7,333 bases of DNA, taken from an uncultured Hyphomicrobiales bacterium. Its GTDB lineage: Bacteria; Pseudomonadota; Alphaproteobacteria; Rhizobiales; Beijerinckiaceae. Both the position numbers and the translations under genes were made by a program. The notes beneath the pieces are model-generated. The model was not told the DNA's origin. It was given only the letters and a program-made list of their open reading frames with translations, and ran no database searches. The DNA lies in the NCBI GenBank assembly GCA_903918155.1, contig CAIXDD010000032.1, positions 1 through 7,333 of the forward strand. The letters run 5' to 3'. Shown here piece after piece: positions 1-5,745 of the stretch (the first letter of the stretch is position 1; every line of letters begins with the position of its first letter).

Positions 1-60
1 CATGCGGCGCTTTGCGCGCGCGAACGATATCATGCGGCGCTTTGCGCGCGCGGACGACGT
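1..60 (+). repeat. 30-bp direct tandem repeat, two copies
   Basis: Bases 1-30 and 31-60 are two adjacent 30-bp units that match at 27 of 30 positions. They differ only at unit positions 23, 28 and 29. The period is a multiple of three, so the repeat stays in frame and encodes the ten-residue peptide repeat of the overlapping small protein. A degenerate third unit begins at about 61. More copies may lie left of the window. Confidence 0.85.
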
Positions 61-208
61 GATGCGCCTGATCTCGGAGGGAGGGAGCGCGCAGGCCGGC
101 GCCGCTGCGGCGCGCGGGCGCGTCAGCGCGCGGGAGACCGCCGAAATCTGGGCGATCTCCGCCCTGGGCTCCGCAATCGCCTTCGTACTGTGGATCGTGC
201 TGCGCTAG
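2..208 (+). CDS. Small membrane protein with N-terminal peptide repeats (possibly 5'-partial)
   Basis: The frame is open from the first bases to a TAG at 206-208, giving at least 68 residues. An ATG lies at position 2, but the frame may continue upstream of the window, so the true start is unknown. The N-terminus is a near-perfect ten-residue repeat (MRRFARANDI, MRRFARADDV), with a fainter third unit starting MRL. A Gly/Ala-rich linker follows, then one hydrophobic helix at about residues 47-67 (from WAISALGSAI to WIVL) that ends one Arg from the C-terminus. This looks like a tail-anchored or single-pass inner-membrane protein. I do not recognise a family and infer no function. Its stop overlaps the stop of the convergent histidine kinase gene in a shared CTAG. 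A minor alternative is that this is only the C-terminal tail of a longer protein. Confidence 0.55.
   Translation: MRRFARANDIMRRFARADDVMRLISEGGSAQAGAAAARGRVSARETAEIWAISALGSAIAFVLWIVLR
205..208. other. Shared CTAG: overlapping stop codons of convergent genes
   Basis: The palindrome CTAG at 205-208 supplies TAG on both strands, ending the small membrane protein (plus) and the hybrid kinase (minus). The genes overlap by four bases, so there is no room for a terminator between them. Transcripts from each side must run into the other gene. Confidence 0.9.
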
Positions 209-2877
209 ACGGGAGCGGGCCGCAGCAGGAGCGCGGCGCGCGCCAGCGCCGCCTCAAGATCTTCGGGCATGAAGGGCTTGGTGAGAAATTCATTCATGCC
301 GGCGGCGCGCGCGGCCGCCTGATCTTCCTGCAGTGCGGCGGCGGTGAGGGCGAAGATCGGCGTGCGGGCCCAGCCTGCGCCCAGCGCGCGGATTTCACGC
401 GCGGCCTGCAATCCGTCCATCACGGGCATTTGCAAATCCATCAAGACGAGATCGAAGGACCGCTGGCGCGCCAGCGCCAATGCCTGCGCGCCGTCGCCGG
501 CGATCGTGGCGTGATGGCCGAGCCGCTCCAGCATGGCGGCGATGAGTTTGGCCGACGAGGGCGCGTCCTCCGCCACCAGCACGCGCAGCGGACGGCCGAC
601 CTGCGCCTGCGGCGAGGCGTCCACGCTCGCGGGCGCCTGCGCGGTCTCCACGGGCATGCGGAACCAGAAGCACGAGCCGGCGCCCAATTCGCTCTCCACG
701 CCGATGGAGCCGCCCATGGCCTGCGCGAGCGCCTTGCTGATCGACAGGCCCAGCCCCGCGCCCGCGCGGTAGAACGATCCGCGCCGCACCTGTTCGAAGG
801 CGGAGAAAATCCGCTCGCGCTCGCTCTCGGGCACGCCGACGCCCGTGTCGCGCACGCTGAACACGAGATCGCCGCCGTCGGGCCGCGCCTCGATGCAGAT
901 CGCGCCGCTTTCGGTGAAGCGCACCGCATTGCTCGTGAAATTCAGCAAAATCTGTCTCACGCGCGCGGCGTCGCCCATGATCCATGTGGGCGTGCGCGGA
1001 TCCATCCTGATCTCCAGCGCGACGTCCTTGGACTCCAGAAGGCCGCGCGTGATCTGCTCCACCTCGCGCAGCGCGTCGCGCAGCCGCATGGGCTCGCGCG
1101 CAAGCGTCAGCGCGCCCGATTCCAGCCGCGAGAAATCGAGAATGTCGCCCACCAGCGCAAGCAAATGCCGACCCGAGGTCTTCAGCACCGAGAGATGGCG
1201 CTCCTGCTCCGCGTTGAGCGGCGTGCCGGCGAGCAGATTGGCGTAGCCGATCACCGCCGTGAGCGGCGTGCGGATTTCATGGCTCATAGCCGCGAGAAAG
1301 GCGGATTTCGCCCGGTTCGCCTTTTCGGCGTCCTTGGCGTAATCGGCGAGCATGCTCGATTGCGCCTCCAGCGCCTCCTGCGAGCTGCGCAGATCGTTCT
1401 CACGCCGCTTCAGCTCGGTGATGTCGGTGCGCACGATGATGAGCGACCCGTCGCGTCCGCGCGCATGGCGCAGCAGAACCCAGCGCCCGTCCTCCAGCGG
1501 CTGTTCGAGATAGGAATTGACGTTCAGATTTTCGATCTGCGCGCGCGCCCATGAGGCGCGGTCGACGGCGGGATCGAAATCGATCCGCAACACCGCCGCC
1601 GCGCGCTCCAGATAATCCTGCCGCATCATGCCGACGCGCAGGATCGGCGCGAGATCGGGATAAAAATCGATCATGCGCTTGTTCCACAGCACGAGCCGGT
1701 CGTCGGGCCCGAACACGATCAGCGCCTCGTTCATATTGTCGATGACGTTTTGCAATTGGCTGCGCGCGGCGCTCAGCTCCTCCTCGCGCCGGCGCAGCAG
1801 GCTCAGGTCGCTCAATTCGTCGACCAGTTTCTCCTTGTCCGCCAGCGCAAGCCGCAAATCCCGCTGCGAGCGTTCGACGCGGCGCACGGAGGCCAGGCCC
1901 GCTGCGGCGACGAGGACGACGAAAAGCGCGAAGCCCAGCATGCGCGCGCCCGCCCGGCGCACCTCCTCCCGCCAGGGCGCCAGCACGTCGTCGAGCGGAC
2001 GGCTCGTGCTCACCACGACAGGCCAGCCCTGCATCCAGCGAAACGCCACGAGCCGACGCGCGCCGCCCTCCCCTTCGCCTTGGCCATCGGTGACGAAAGC
2101 TCCCGACGGCTCGCGCCATGAGCGTTCCTGCAAGGCGGAATCGCGCGCGCCCTTGCCGACGTCCTCCACCTTCAGGCCGGTGCGGCTCACCAGCTCGCCT
2201 TCGCTGGTCCACATGGCGAAACTGATGTCGCGCCCCCGCCCCGCGCCATGCGACAGCGCCTCCAGGAATTCCTGCCGGTAGGCGATCTGCAACACGCCGA
2301 CGAAACGCTCCTGCGCATCGGTGAGCCTGCGCGTGTATGTGAACAAGGCTTCGCCCGTGATGCGCCCCAGCAGGCTCGGCCCCACATAACGCTCGAAGGC
2401 GCGGTCGGAATGGGCGCGAAACCACGGCCGATCCGGGTAGCGGATATCGGGGGCGTATCCGTCGATCGTGGACATCAGCACGCGGCTTTCAGCATCGACG
2501 ATCATGAAATAATCGGCGGGCGTGCTTTCTGTGACGCGGCGCAGGCGCTGGCGCAGCGCCTCGTCGGAGGCGACCTGCGCGATGCCGGAGCCCTTCACCC
2601 GTTCGAGCGCTTCCTCCGCGACCAGATCCGCGCTCTCGAAGGCGCGCTGGGCGTATTGCTCGAGAATGAGCGTCCAGTCCCGCTGGGCCGTCTCCGCCTC
2701 GGCCAAAGTGCGCGCGCGGTCGCGCCACAGCCAGACCGACTGCACCACGACCTGCGAGAGAGCGAGAACGGCGCAGACGACCAGAATGTAAAGACGCATA
2801 TGACCAAATGCCCCGCCGCGCCCGCTCACGTCCGGGTTTTGGCGGGACTGCGCAGCGTACGGGACAAATAGAGACAT
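205..2877 (-). CDS. Membrane hybrid sensor histidine kinase/response regulator (Cache-PAS-HisKA-HATPase-REC)
   Basis: This is an 890-residue inner-membrane hybrid kinase that would sense a periplasmic signal, autophosphorylate on His and pass the phosphate to its own receiver. Seen in order: membrane helix about 27-50; Cache-like periplasmic domain about 52-305, with YPDRPWFRAH at 147-156; second helix about 311-331; coiled coil about 335-378; PAS domain about 377-490 (NVIDNMNEALIVF); HisKA with SHEIRTPLT and His533; HATPase with N box (Asn646/Asn650), DTGVGVP (677-683) and GAGLGLSI (706-713); C-terminal receiver with Glu770/Asp771, phospho-acceptor Asp814, Thr845 and Lys867. All catalytic residues are present, so it should be active. 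There is no DNA-binding output domain, so the signal must leave by a phosphotransfer protein or partner. I chose the ATG at 2877 because a promoter-like element would start transcription near 2912. An upstream TTG (2898) and an ATG just before the first helix (2799) are alternatives. The ligand is unknown. Confidence 0.95.
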   Translation of the reverse strand: MSLFVPYAAQSRQNPDVSGRGGAFGHMRLYILVVCAVLALSQVVVQSVWLWRDRARTLAEAETAQRDWTLILEQYAQRAFESADLVAEEALERVKGSGIAQVASDEALRQRLRRVTESTPADYFMIVDAESRVLMSTIDGYAPDIRYPDRPWFRAHSDRAFERYVGPSLLGRITGEALFTYTRRLTDAQERFVGVLQIAYRQEFLEALSHGAGRGRDISFAMWTSEGELVSRTGLKVEDVGKGARDSALQERSWREPSGAFVTDGQGEGEGGARRLVAFRWMQGWPVVVSTSRPLDDVLAPWREEVRRAGARMLGFALFVVLVAAAGLASVRRVERSQRDLRLALADKEKLVDELSDLSLLRRREEELSAARSQLQNVIDNMNEALIVFGPDDRLVLWNKRMIDFYPDLAPILRVGMMRQDYLERAAAVLRIDFDPAVDRASWARAQIENLNVNSYLEQPLEDGRWVLLRHARGRDGSLIIVRTDITELKRRENDLRSSQEALEAQSSMLADYAKDAEKANRAKSAFLAAMSHEIRTPLTAVIGYANLLAGTPLNAEQERHLSVLKTSGRHLLALVGDILDFSRLESGALTLAREPMRLRDALREVEQITRGLLESKDVALEIRMDPRTPTWIMGDAARVRQILLNFTSNAVRFTESGAICIEARPDGGDLVFSVRDTGVGVPESERERIFSAFEQVRRGSFYRAGAGLGLSISKALAQAMGGSIGVESELGAGSCFWFRMPVETAQAPASVDASPQAQVGRPLRVLVAEDAPSSAKLIAAMLERLGHHATIAGDGAQALALARQRSFDLVLMDLQMPVMDGLQAAREIRALGAGWARTPIFALTAAALQEDQAAARAAGMNEFLTKPFMPEDLEAALARAALLLRPAPV

Positions 2878-2918
2878 TCGTGACCTACGCAACAACAACT
2901 TTTTCAGAAGATTACATA

Positions 2919-2947
2919 ACTATAAAAAATACAAGTACTTCTTTAAA
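2919..2947 (-). promoter_or_regulatory. Sigma70-like promoter for the hybrid kinase
   Basis: On the minus strand a -35-like TTTAAA (2942-2947) and a -10-like TATAGT (2919-2924) are separated by exactly 17 nt, inside an unusually AT-rich spacer. The -10 matches the consensus at five of six bases and the -35 at four of six. The predicted start, near 2912, would leave a leader of about 35 nt before the ATG at 2877. AT-rich DNA gives chance matches, so confidence is moderate. Confidence 0.45.
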
Positions 2948-2964
2948 AAAAGGAAGATCGCTTC
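2945..2964 (-). terminator. Weak terminator-like hairpin after the receiver-like gene
   Basis: Reading the minus strand after the receiver-like gene stop (2997), a GAAG-CGAT-CTTC hairpin (2953-2964) is followed one base later by seven T residues (2945-2951). The stem is only four pairs, so termination would be weak. The T-run overlaps the -35 region of the putative kinase promoter. If both are real, the kinase has its own promoter plus some read-through from upstream. Confidence 0.3.
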
Positions 2965-2996
2965 TCAGACGCGCCGCGCAAAATCCTGCCGCCAAG

Positions 2997-3479
2997 CTAG
3001 CCTGCCCGCGCGCGCCCCCGCTGCAGCGTGACCCGCAGCAGGCTGGGCGAGCCCGCCGCCGCCGGCTGTTGGGCCGGGCGGGCGTGCATCTCCACCACTT
3101 TCAGCCGGCGCCCCGCCTCGCCGCGCAGGAGCGCGTCGAGGGCGGCAAACAGGCCGGAGCGCAGGAAGGGGCCGGCGAGGACCAGATCGGCGCCGCAGCG
3201 GCTCGCCGCTTCCGCCTCCCGGCCGCGCAGGCTCGAAGGCCCCATGGCGACCACGAGCGCGCCGGCGTCGAAGGCCTCCGGCGGCAGGGCGGCCTGCCCG
3301 TCCCATGCGAGCATGAGGAGATCGCACCCGCCCGCCCGCCCGCGCCGCGCCGCGCAGGCGGCGTCCGCGAAGGTCTCCACATCGGGCGCGCCGAGGAGTT
3401 TCAGGATTTCGGCGACGTAAAGCTGGCGGTGCGGATCGGGATCGGCGACGAGCGCGCGACGCAGGGGCAGAAGAAACAT
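2997..3479 (-). CDS. Stand-alone degenerate receiver-domain (CheY-like) protein
   Basis: This is a 160-residue soluble protein whose first 120 residues follow the receiver-domain pattern: strand 1 RALVADPDP (8-16), helix 1 to KLLGA, strand 3 CDLLMLAWD (52-60), strand 4 ALVVAMG (74-80), strand 5 and final loop LVLAGPF (99-105), then helix FAALDALLRG. Aligned by eye to the receiver of the downstream kinase, the phospho-acceptor Asp is Ala58, the switch Thr is Gly80, the conserved Lys is Gly103, and only one acidic-pocket residue (Asp13) remains. It is therefore probably a pseudo-receiver that works by protein contact rather than phosphorylation. The last 40 residues are basic and Ala-rich, with no domain I know. 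I chose the ATG at 3479 because GGGAAGG lies about five nt upstream and the receiver fold starts there; a longer start at 3557 has no ribosome site. It lies on the same strand as, and upstream of, the hybrid kinase, which suggests a functional link. Confidence 0.75.
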   Translation of the reverse strand: MFLLPLRRALVADPDPHRQLYVAEILKLLGAPDVETFADAACAARRGRAGGCDLLMLAWDGQAALPPEAFDAGALVVAMGPSSLRGREAEAASRCGADLVLAGPFLRSGLFAALDALLRGEAGRRLKVVEMHARPAQQPAAAGSPSLLRVTLQRGRARAG

Positions 3480-3701
3480 GGCGGCCTTCCCGTGGAATGT
3501 CCTAGGGGAAGCTTTTAGGGACCGGCCCGTAACGACGCGCTTTCCCGATTCATTCAAATTGTTCGAAACCGGCGTTTTTGTTTACGCCAATACTTGCGCT
3601 CGAGCATGAACTTGGGCCCAACCCCCGGCCACGCTTGGAAACCAAGGCCGAGGCCAAGAGGGGAGGCCGGCGCAAAAGGGGGCGTCAGAAGCCAAGCTCC
3701 G

Positions 3702-3858
3702 AGCACGTTCAAACAGGCCGACGTGAAGCGGGCGTTGAAGTGTGGAGGCGTCGGGAAAAACTGTCTCCTCGGTCGAGATCAAGCCAGACGGCACGAACAT
3801 TGTGCGGATCGGCGAGCCAGAGACGCCCATTGCATTCCGTCCGGTCTTGGTGCTGTGA
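3702..3858 (+). pseudogene. Frameshifted remnant of a small mobile-element-associated protein
   Basis: Two halves of one small protein appear in different frames. From 3702 one frame reads STFKQADVKRALK. After about 22 nt the next frame reads VSSVEIKPDGTNIVRIG (from 3763), then EPETPIAFRPVLVL, to a TGA at 3856-3858. The second frame has its own TGA at 3736-3738, so it cannot be read through on its own. From memory, small alphaproteobacterial proteins with an F-Q-x-D-V-x-R-A-L start and a VEI-PDGT strand are common, often close to tyrosine integrases or phage-like genes. That association is recalled, not checked. The net shift is +1 or -2 within 3741-3762. The N-terminal boundary is unclear: an ATG at 3606 is in frame, but the Pro/Arg/Gly-rich stretch it would add does not look like the family. 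A sequencing error could also explain the shift. Confidence 0.5.
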
Positions 3859-3932
3859 ATTCAAAACGCCGGATGTCCAGCCCTAGCTGGCGGTCGGTGC
3901 CAGAGCAAACTCGAAACATCATTCGGGAGCGA

Positions 3933-4121
3933 TCAGCAAGTCCGGCCTTTTTTAGCTGATGAAGCGATGTCAGATATCGAAAGAAGAGCACAGTGGAGGT
4001 GCTCAATCACGTCGCCAGAACGCGGTAGGAGCTCATCGACTGCAATGCACCAATCGTCACCTTCCATCTCGGTCTTAATGAGGTCCATAGACCGTATTTC
4101 AGAAATAAGATCCTCGATCAT
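3933..4121 (-). CDS. Small acidic hypothetical protein (weak)
   Basis: This is a 62-residue ORF starting at an ATG (4119-4121) with AGGG nine nt upstream, and ending at a TGA (3933-3935). The product begins MIEDLISEIRSMDLIKTEME and is acidic and probably helical in its first half. It has a GDDWCIAVDELLP segment and a Lys-rich end. I do not recognise it. In its favour, the composition is balanced and protein-like, whereas the overlapping plus-strand frame is Ser/Arg-rich, as antisense frames often are. Against it are the short length, modest ribosome site and decayed neighbourhood. It may be a fragment of a former accessory gene. Confidence 0.3.
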   Translation of the reverse strand: MIEDLISEIRSMDLIKTEMEGDDWCIAVDELLPRSGDVIEHLHCALLSISDIASSAKKGRTC

Positions 4122-4254
4122 TATCAACGGCCCTAGGCTTTCACTAAAAGCGAGCTATGACTTAAGCTGAATTATTTACTCATAAGGAAATATGATTCTA
4201 TCAGTATTCTTACAATAGCAAATTCCGAAGTGCATTAGGTTATGGGGGTAGCCG

Positions 4255-4389
4255 ATGTCCGCGTGCGAAACTCACGACCTCGCCCGTCAGATGCTCAAGC
4301 TGAAGCGCAAGGGCCTTATGGCTTCTGAAATTGCGATCTTGACCAATACAGCAGAAGCTAAAGTGGAGCGGTTGCTGCGGTTCAAATGA
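4255..4389 (+). CDS. Tiny helix-turn-helix protein (44 residues)
   Basis: The ORF runs from ATG 4255 to TGA 4387-4389. GGGGG (4244-4248) lies about six nt before the start, a plausible ribosome site. The middle reads LARQMLKLKRKGLMASEIA, then ILTNTAEAKVERLLR. That has the spacing of a resolvase/homeodomain-like helix-turn-helix: first helix about 8-18, Gly20, second helix 23-29 (ASEIAIL), turn at Asn31-Thr32, recognition helix 33-42. The protein is almost nothing but this motif and is basic, so a DNA-binding or accessory regulatory role is plausible but inferred. The upstream 130 bases are strongly AT-rich and may hold its promoter, though I see no clear -35/-10 pair. Its stop lies 12 nt from the 3' end of the convergent tRNA-Phe. 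It could also be the surviving N-terminal piece of a larger regulator. Confidence 0.5.
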   Translation: MSACETHDLARQMLKLKRKGLMASEIAILTNTAEAKVERLLRFK

Positions 4390-4401
4390 AAAAAAGGGGA
4401 A

Positions 4402-4477
4402 TGGTGCCCAGGGGCGGAATCGAACCACCGACACTGCGATTTTCAGTCGCATGCTCTACCAACTGAGCTACCTGGGC
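4402..4477 (-). tRNA. tRNA-Phe (anticodon GAA)
   Basis: A complete 76-nt cloverleaf can be folded on the minus strand. The acceptor stem is GCCCAGG with CCTGGGC, the D arm is GCTC/GAGC around AGTTGGTA, and the anticodon stem TGCGA/TCGCA holds loop CTGAAAA with anticodon GAA. The variable loop is GTGTC, the T stem is GGTGG/CCGCC (one G-T pair) with loop TTCGATT, then discriminator A and an encoded CCA. Seven T residues on the minus strand (4389-4395) lie just downstream and may help end transcription. The gene should deliver phenylalanine for UUC and UUU codons. tRNA genes are frequent integration sites, and the flanking DNA here is AT-richer than the rest of the window. Confidence 0.98.
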
Positions 4478-4512
4478 CCGGAGCGACGCAGCGCGACGCT
4501 CACGGCGACCGC

Positions 4513-4541
4513 CTTATAGGAAGCGTTCCGCCGCTTGTCCA
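4513..4541 (-). promoter_or_regulatory. Sigma70-type promoter of tRNA-Phe
   Basis: On the minus strand TGGACA (4536-4541) and TATAAG (4513-4518) are separated by exactly 17 nt. Each matches the consensus at five of six bases. The predicted start near 4506 gives a leader of about 29 nt before the mature tRNA 5' end at 4477. Position, spacing and match all fit a strong stable-RNA promoter. Confidence 0.75.
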
Positions 4542-4596
4542 GCGGCAAGAGCGCACGAAGCAAACAGGGGGCGGCGGAGGCGGCGGCGGGCGAGGG

Positions 4597-4622
4597 AAAG
4601 ACCCGGCAAGGCCAGTGCCGGG
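4597..4622 (-). terminator. Rho-independent terminator after the nuclease-like gene
   Basis: Fifteen nt beyond the stop at 4637, the minus strand has a perfect seven-pair GC-rich hairpin (CCCGGCA, seven-nt loop, TGCCGGG; 4602-4622) followed by TCTTT. The T-tract is short but the stem is strong. It would end the possible acetyltransferase/nuclease-like transcript before the tRNA-Phe promoter. Confidence 0.55.
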
Positions 4623-4636
4623 AAGGCGACTGCTGC

Positions 4637-5203
4637 TCAAATCAAATCCAATTCGAAAGTGGGGTAACCGAACCCCGGCTCGTATGAAAGCACCAAGAAT
4701 GCCCGATCTACGCCTTGGGGACGAAGGAACTTTTCACCCCTCATCCAAATTTCGACAAGTTCGCGACAGGCCTGCAATTCGTTCGAGCGAATCAGGACGA
4801 CGAAGCCACCGTCATATGGTCCGCCCTTCAAGCTGCGGCCTTTTTCCCCTTTTTTCCTGAGTAGCTCACGAACCTTGTCCGTATACTCTTCCTGGTTCCA
4901 GACTCGGTAAGCTGGAGAATAAGGCTCATTCGCCAAAGTCTTCTTTTTTTCACGATTGATTGCCTCAGCTTCAGGATCGCACAAACGCACGACCTCAATC
5001 GCGATCCTGCGTCCGGAATCATCAATCGCTTCGCAATCTGGGGGATCGCCACCCGCAGCTCGCGCCTTTGCTTCCTGAAAGAAACAGAGCCCGCGCGCGC
5101 TCAGCGTCTCCGCGAGATCCTCCACACAGCTTTCTTCAAAAAGCGGACCTTTCGAGAGCTCAATCGAAAGAAATGCGTCATTCTTGCTGTGATCAACCAA
5201 CAT
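4637..5203 (-). CDS. Hypothetical protein with a possible PD-(D/E)XK-like core
   Basis: This is a 188-residue soluble protein. I do not recognise a named family. A glutamate-bearing helix (LFEESCVEDLAETL, 21-34) precedes PPDCEAIDDSGRRIAIEVV (54-72). That segment resembles the restriction-endonuclease-like beta hairpin: Asp56 at the PD position and Glu70 in IEV, with Val72 where the usual Lys would stand. A Lys-rich helix follows (EAINREKKK, 80-88) and could supply a migrated lysine, as in some variant families. Later come FVVLIRSNE and a C-terminal FLVLSYEPGFGYPTFELDLI. A nuclease-like fold is therefore possible, but catalysis is unproven. I chose the ATG at 5203 because GAGG lies about four nt upstream; a TTG at 5218 has no such site. 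Codon use is much less GC-rich than in the neighbours, suggesting transfer. It lies 34 nt after the acetyltransferase gene on the same strand. Confidence 0.7.
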   Translation of the reverse strand: MLVDHSKNDAFLSIELSKGPLFEESCVEDLAETLSARGLCFFQEAKARAAGGDPPDCEAIDDSGRRIAIEVVRLCDPEAEAINREKKKTLANEPYSPAYRVWNQEEYTDKVRELLRKKGEKGRSLKGGPYDGGFVVLIRSNELQACRELVEIWMRGEKFLRPQGVDRAFLVLSYEPGFGYPTFELDLI

Positions 5204-5236
5204 TCGCCTCACAATCAATGTTTAAGTCAAATTTGC

Positions 5237-5623
5237 TTACGCCTGCCGCGCCACATAGGCCTCGATCAGCGCGCGCCCGAGCGGGCTGATGGGTTCGCGG
5301 AAGACCAGCGGGCGGCCGATCTCCTGCGCGACGCGCCGCAAAAGCCATGACGCGACGCCCCTGCGCCGGAACGGCGCGCCCACGAAAAGATATTCCACTT
5401 CGCCCGTCTCGTTGTAGCGGCAATAGCCGAGCGTGGTGTTGACGCTGGCGAGCGTCGTCACGCCCTCGGCGGCGATGACGCGCAAAGCCTCGCCGGGAAA
5501 GCGCGCGGCCATCTCCGCAAGGCCGTGAAGCCGCAAGTCGGCGCTCAAGCCGGCGCGCGCGTTCGCCGCATCTTCGCTGATCGGGTCCGCTGATGGGGCG
5601 CGCTCTTCGCTCATGCCCGGCAT
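5237..5623 (-). CDS. GNAT-family N-acetyltransferase
   Basis: This is a 128-residue protein that probably transfers acetyl from acetyl-CoA to an amine on an unknown small molecule or protein. Residues 76-98 (VEYLFVGAPFRRRGVASWLL and on) match GNAT motif A: a beta strand ending in V, then the pyrophosphate-binding loop R86-x-x-G89-x-A91 and the following helix. The preceding strands ALRVIAAEG and LASVNTTLGYCRYN fit the rest of the fold. At 128 residues it is at the short end for the superfamily, and its last part (EPISPLGRALIEAYVARQA) is helical. Two ATGs, at 5623 and 5614, are possible starts; neither has a clear ribosome site. It is divergent from the P-type ATPase across 122 nt. The substrate cannot be inferred. 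Confidence 0.8.
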   Translation of the reverse strand: MPGMSEERAPSADPISEDAANARAGLSADLRLHGLAEMAARFPGEALRVIAAEGVTTLASVNTTLGYCRYNETGEVEYLFVGAPFRRRGVASWLLRRVAQEIGRPLVFREPISPLGRALIEAYVARQA

Positions 5624-5745
5624 ATAGGCCGCGTCCCGCGCAGGTCCAGCCCGCCCTTCGCCCTTTGGCCCCTACCCCGGCGCACGCGCGGGGACTAATC
5701 TGGCGCGCGCGATCCCACCATGCGCCATGACAAGGCTCCCAAACC

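Larger units (their letters stand above)
3560..5220. other. AT-richer, gene-poor accessory segment around tRNA-Phe
   Basis: Between the receiver-like gene and the acetyltransferase gene, base composition drops visibly. The stretch 4090-4250 is clearly AT-rich, and codons of the gene at 4637-5203 are far less GC-ending than those of the flanking genes. The segment contains a tRNA gene, a broken small gene, two very small ORFs and one hypothetical gene. Inference: a decayed insertion or island at a tRNA locus. I found no integrase and no duplicated tRNA 3' end by eye. The part 3480-3701 shows no convincing gene; it has a five-pair hairpin (3571-3588, GGCGT/ACGCC) without a T-run. Confidence 0.4.

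Noticed and set aside
190..1554. Long plus-strand open frame of 454 codons
   Set aside because: It lies opposite the kinase and receiver domains of the hybrid kinase. Its product is Arg/His/Ala-rich with no recognisable domain, as expected for antisense frames in GC-rich DNA.
3571..3588. GGCGT/ACGCC hairpin as a terminator
   Set aside because: The stem has five pairs and no T-run follows on either strand. It may be incidental.
3582..3830. Minus-strand 82-codon frame
   Set aside because: It is antisense to the VEIKPDGT segment of the broken gene, and its Pro/Ser-rich product has no recognisable features.
3967..4170. Plus-strand 67-codon frame
   Set aside because: It is Ser/Arg-rich and opposite the more protein-like minus-strand ORF 3933-4121. 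Neither is strong.
4240..4452. Minus-strand 70-codon frame across the tRNA
   Set aside because: It runs through tRNA-Phe and antisense to the helix-turn-helix ORF, so it is not a credible gene.
4567..4591. GGCGGC-rich tract as a designed repeat or G-quadruplex element
   Set aside because: It is short and irregular, and such tracts are common by chance in GC-rich DNA. I see no support for a role.
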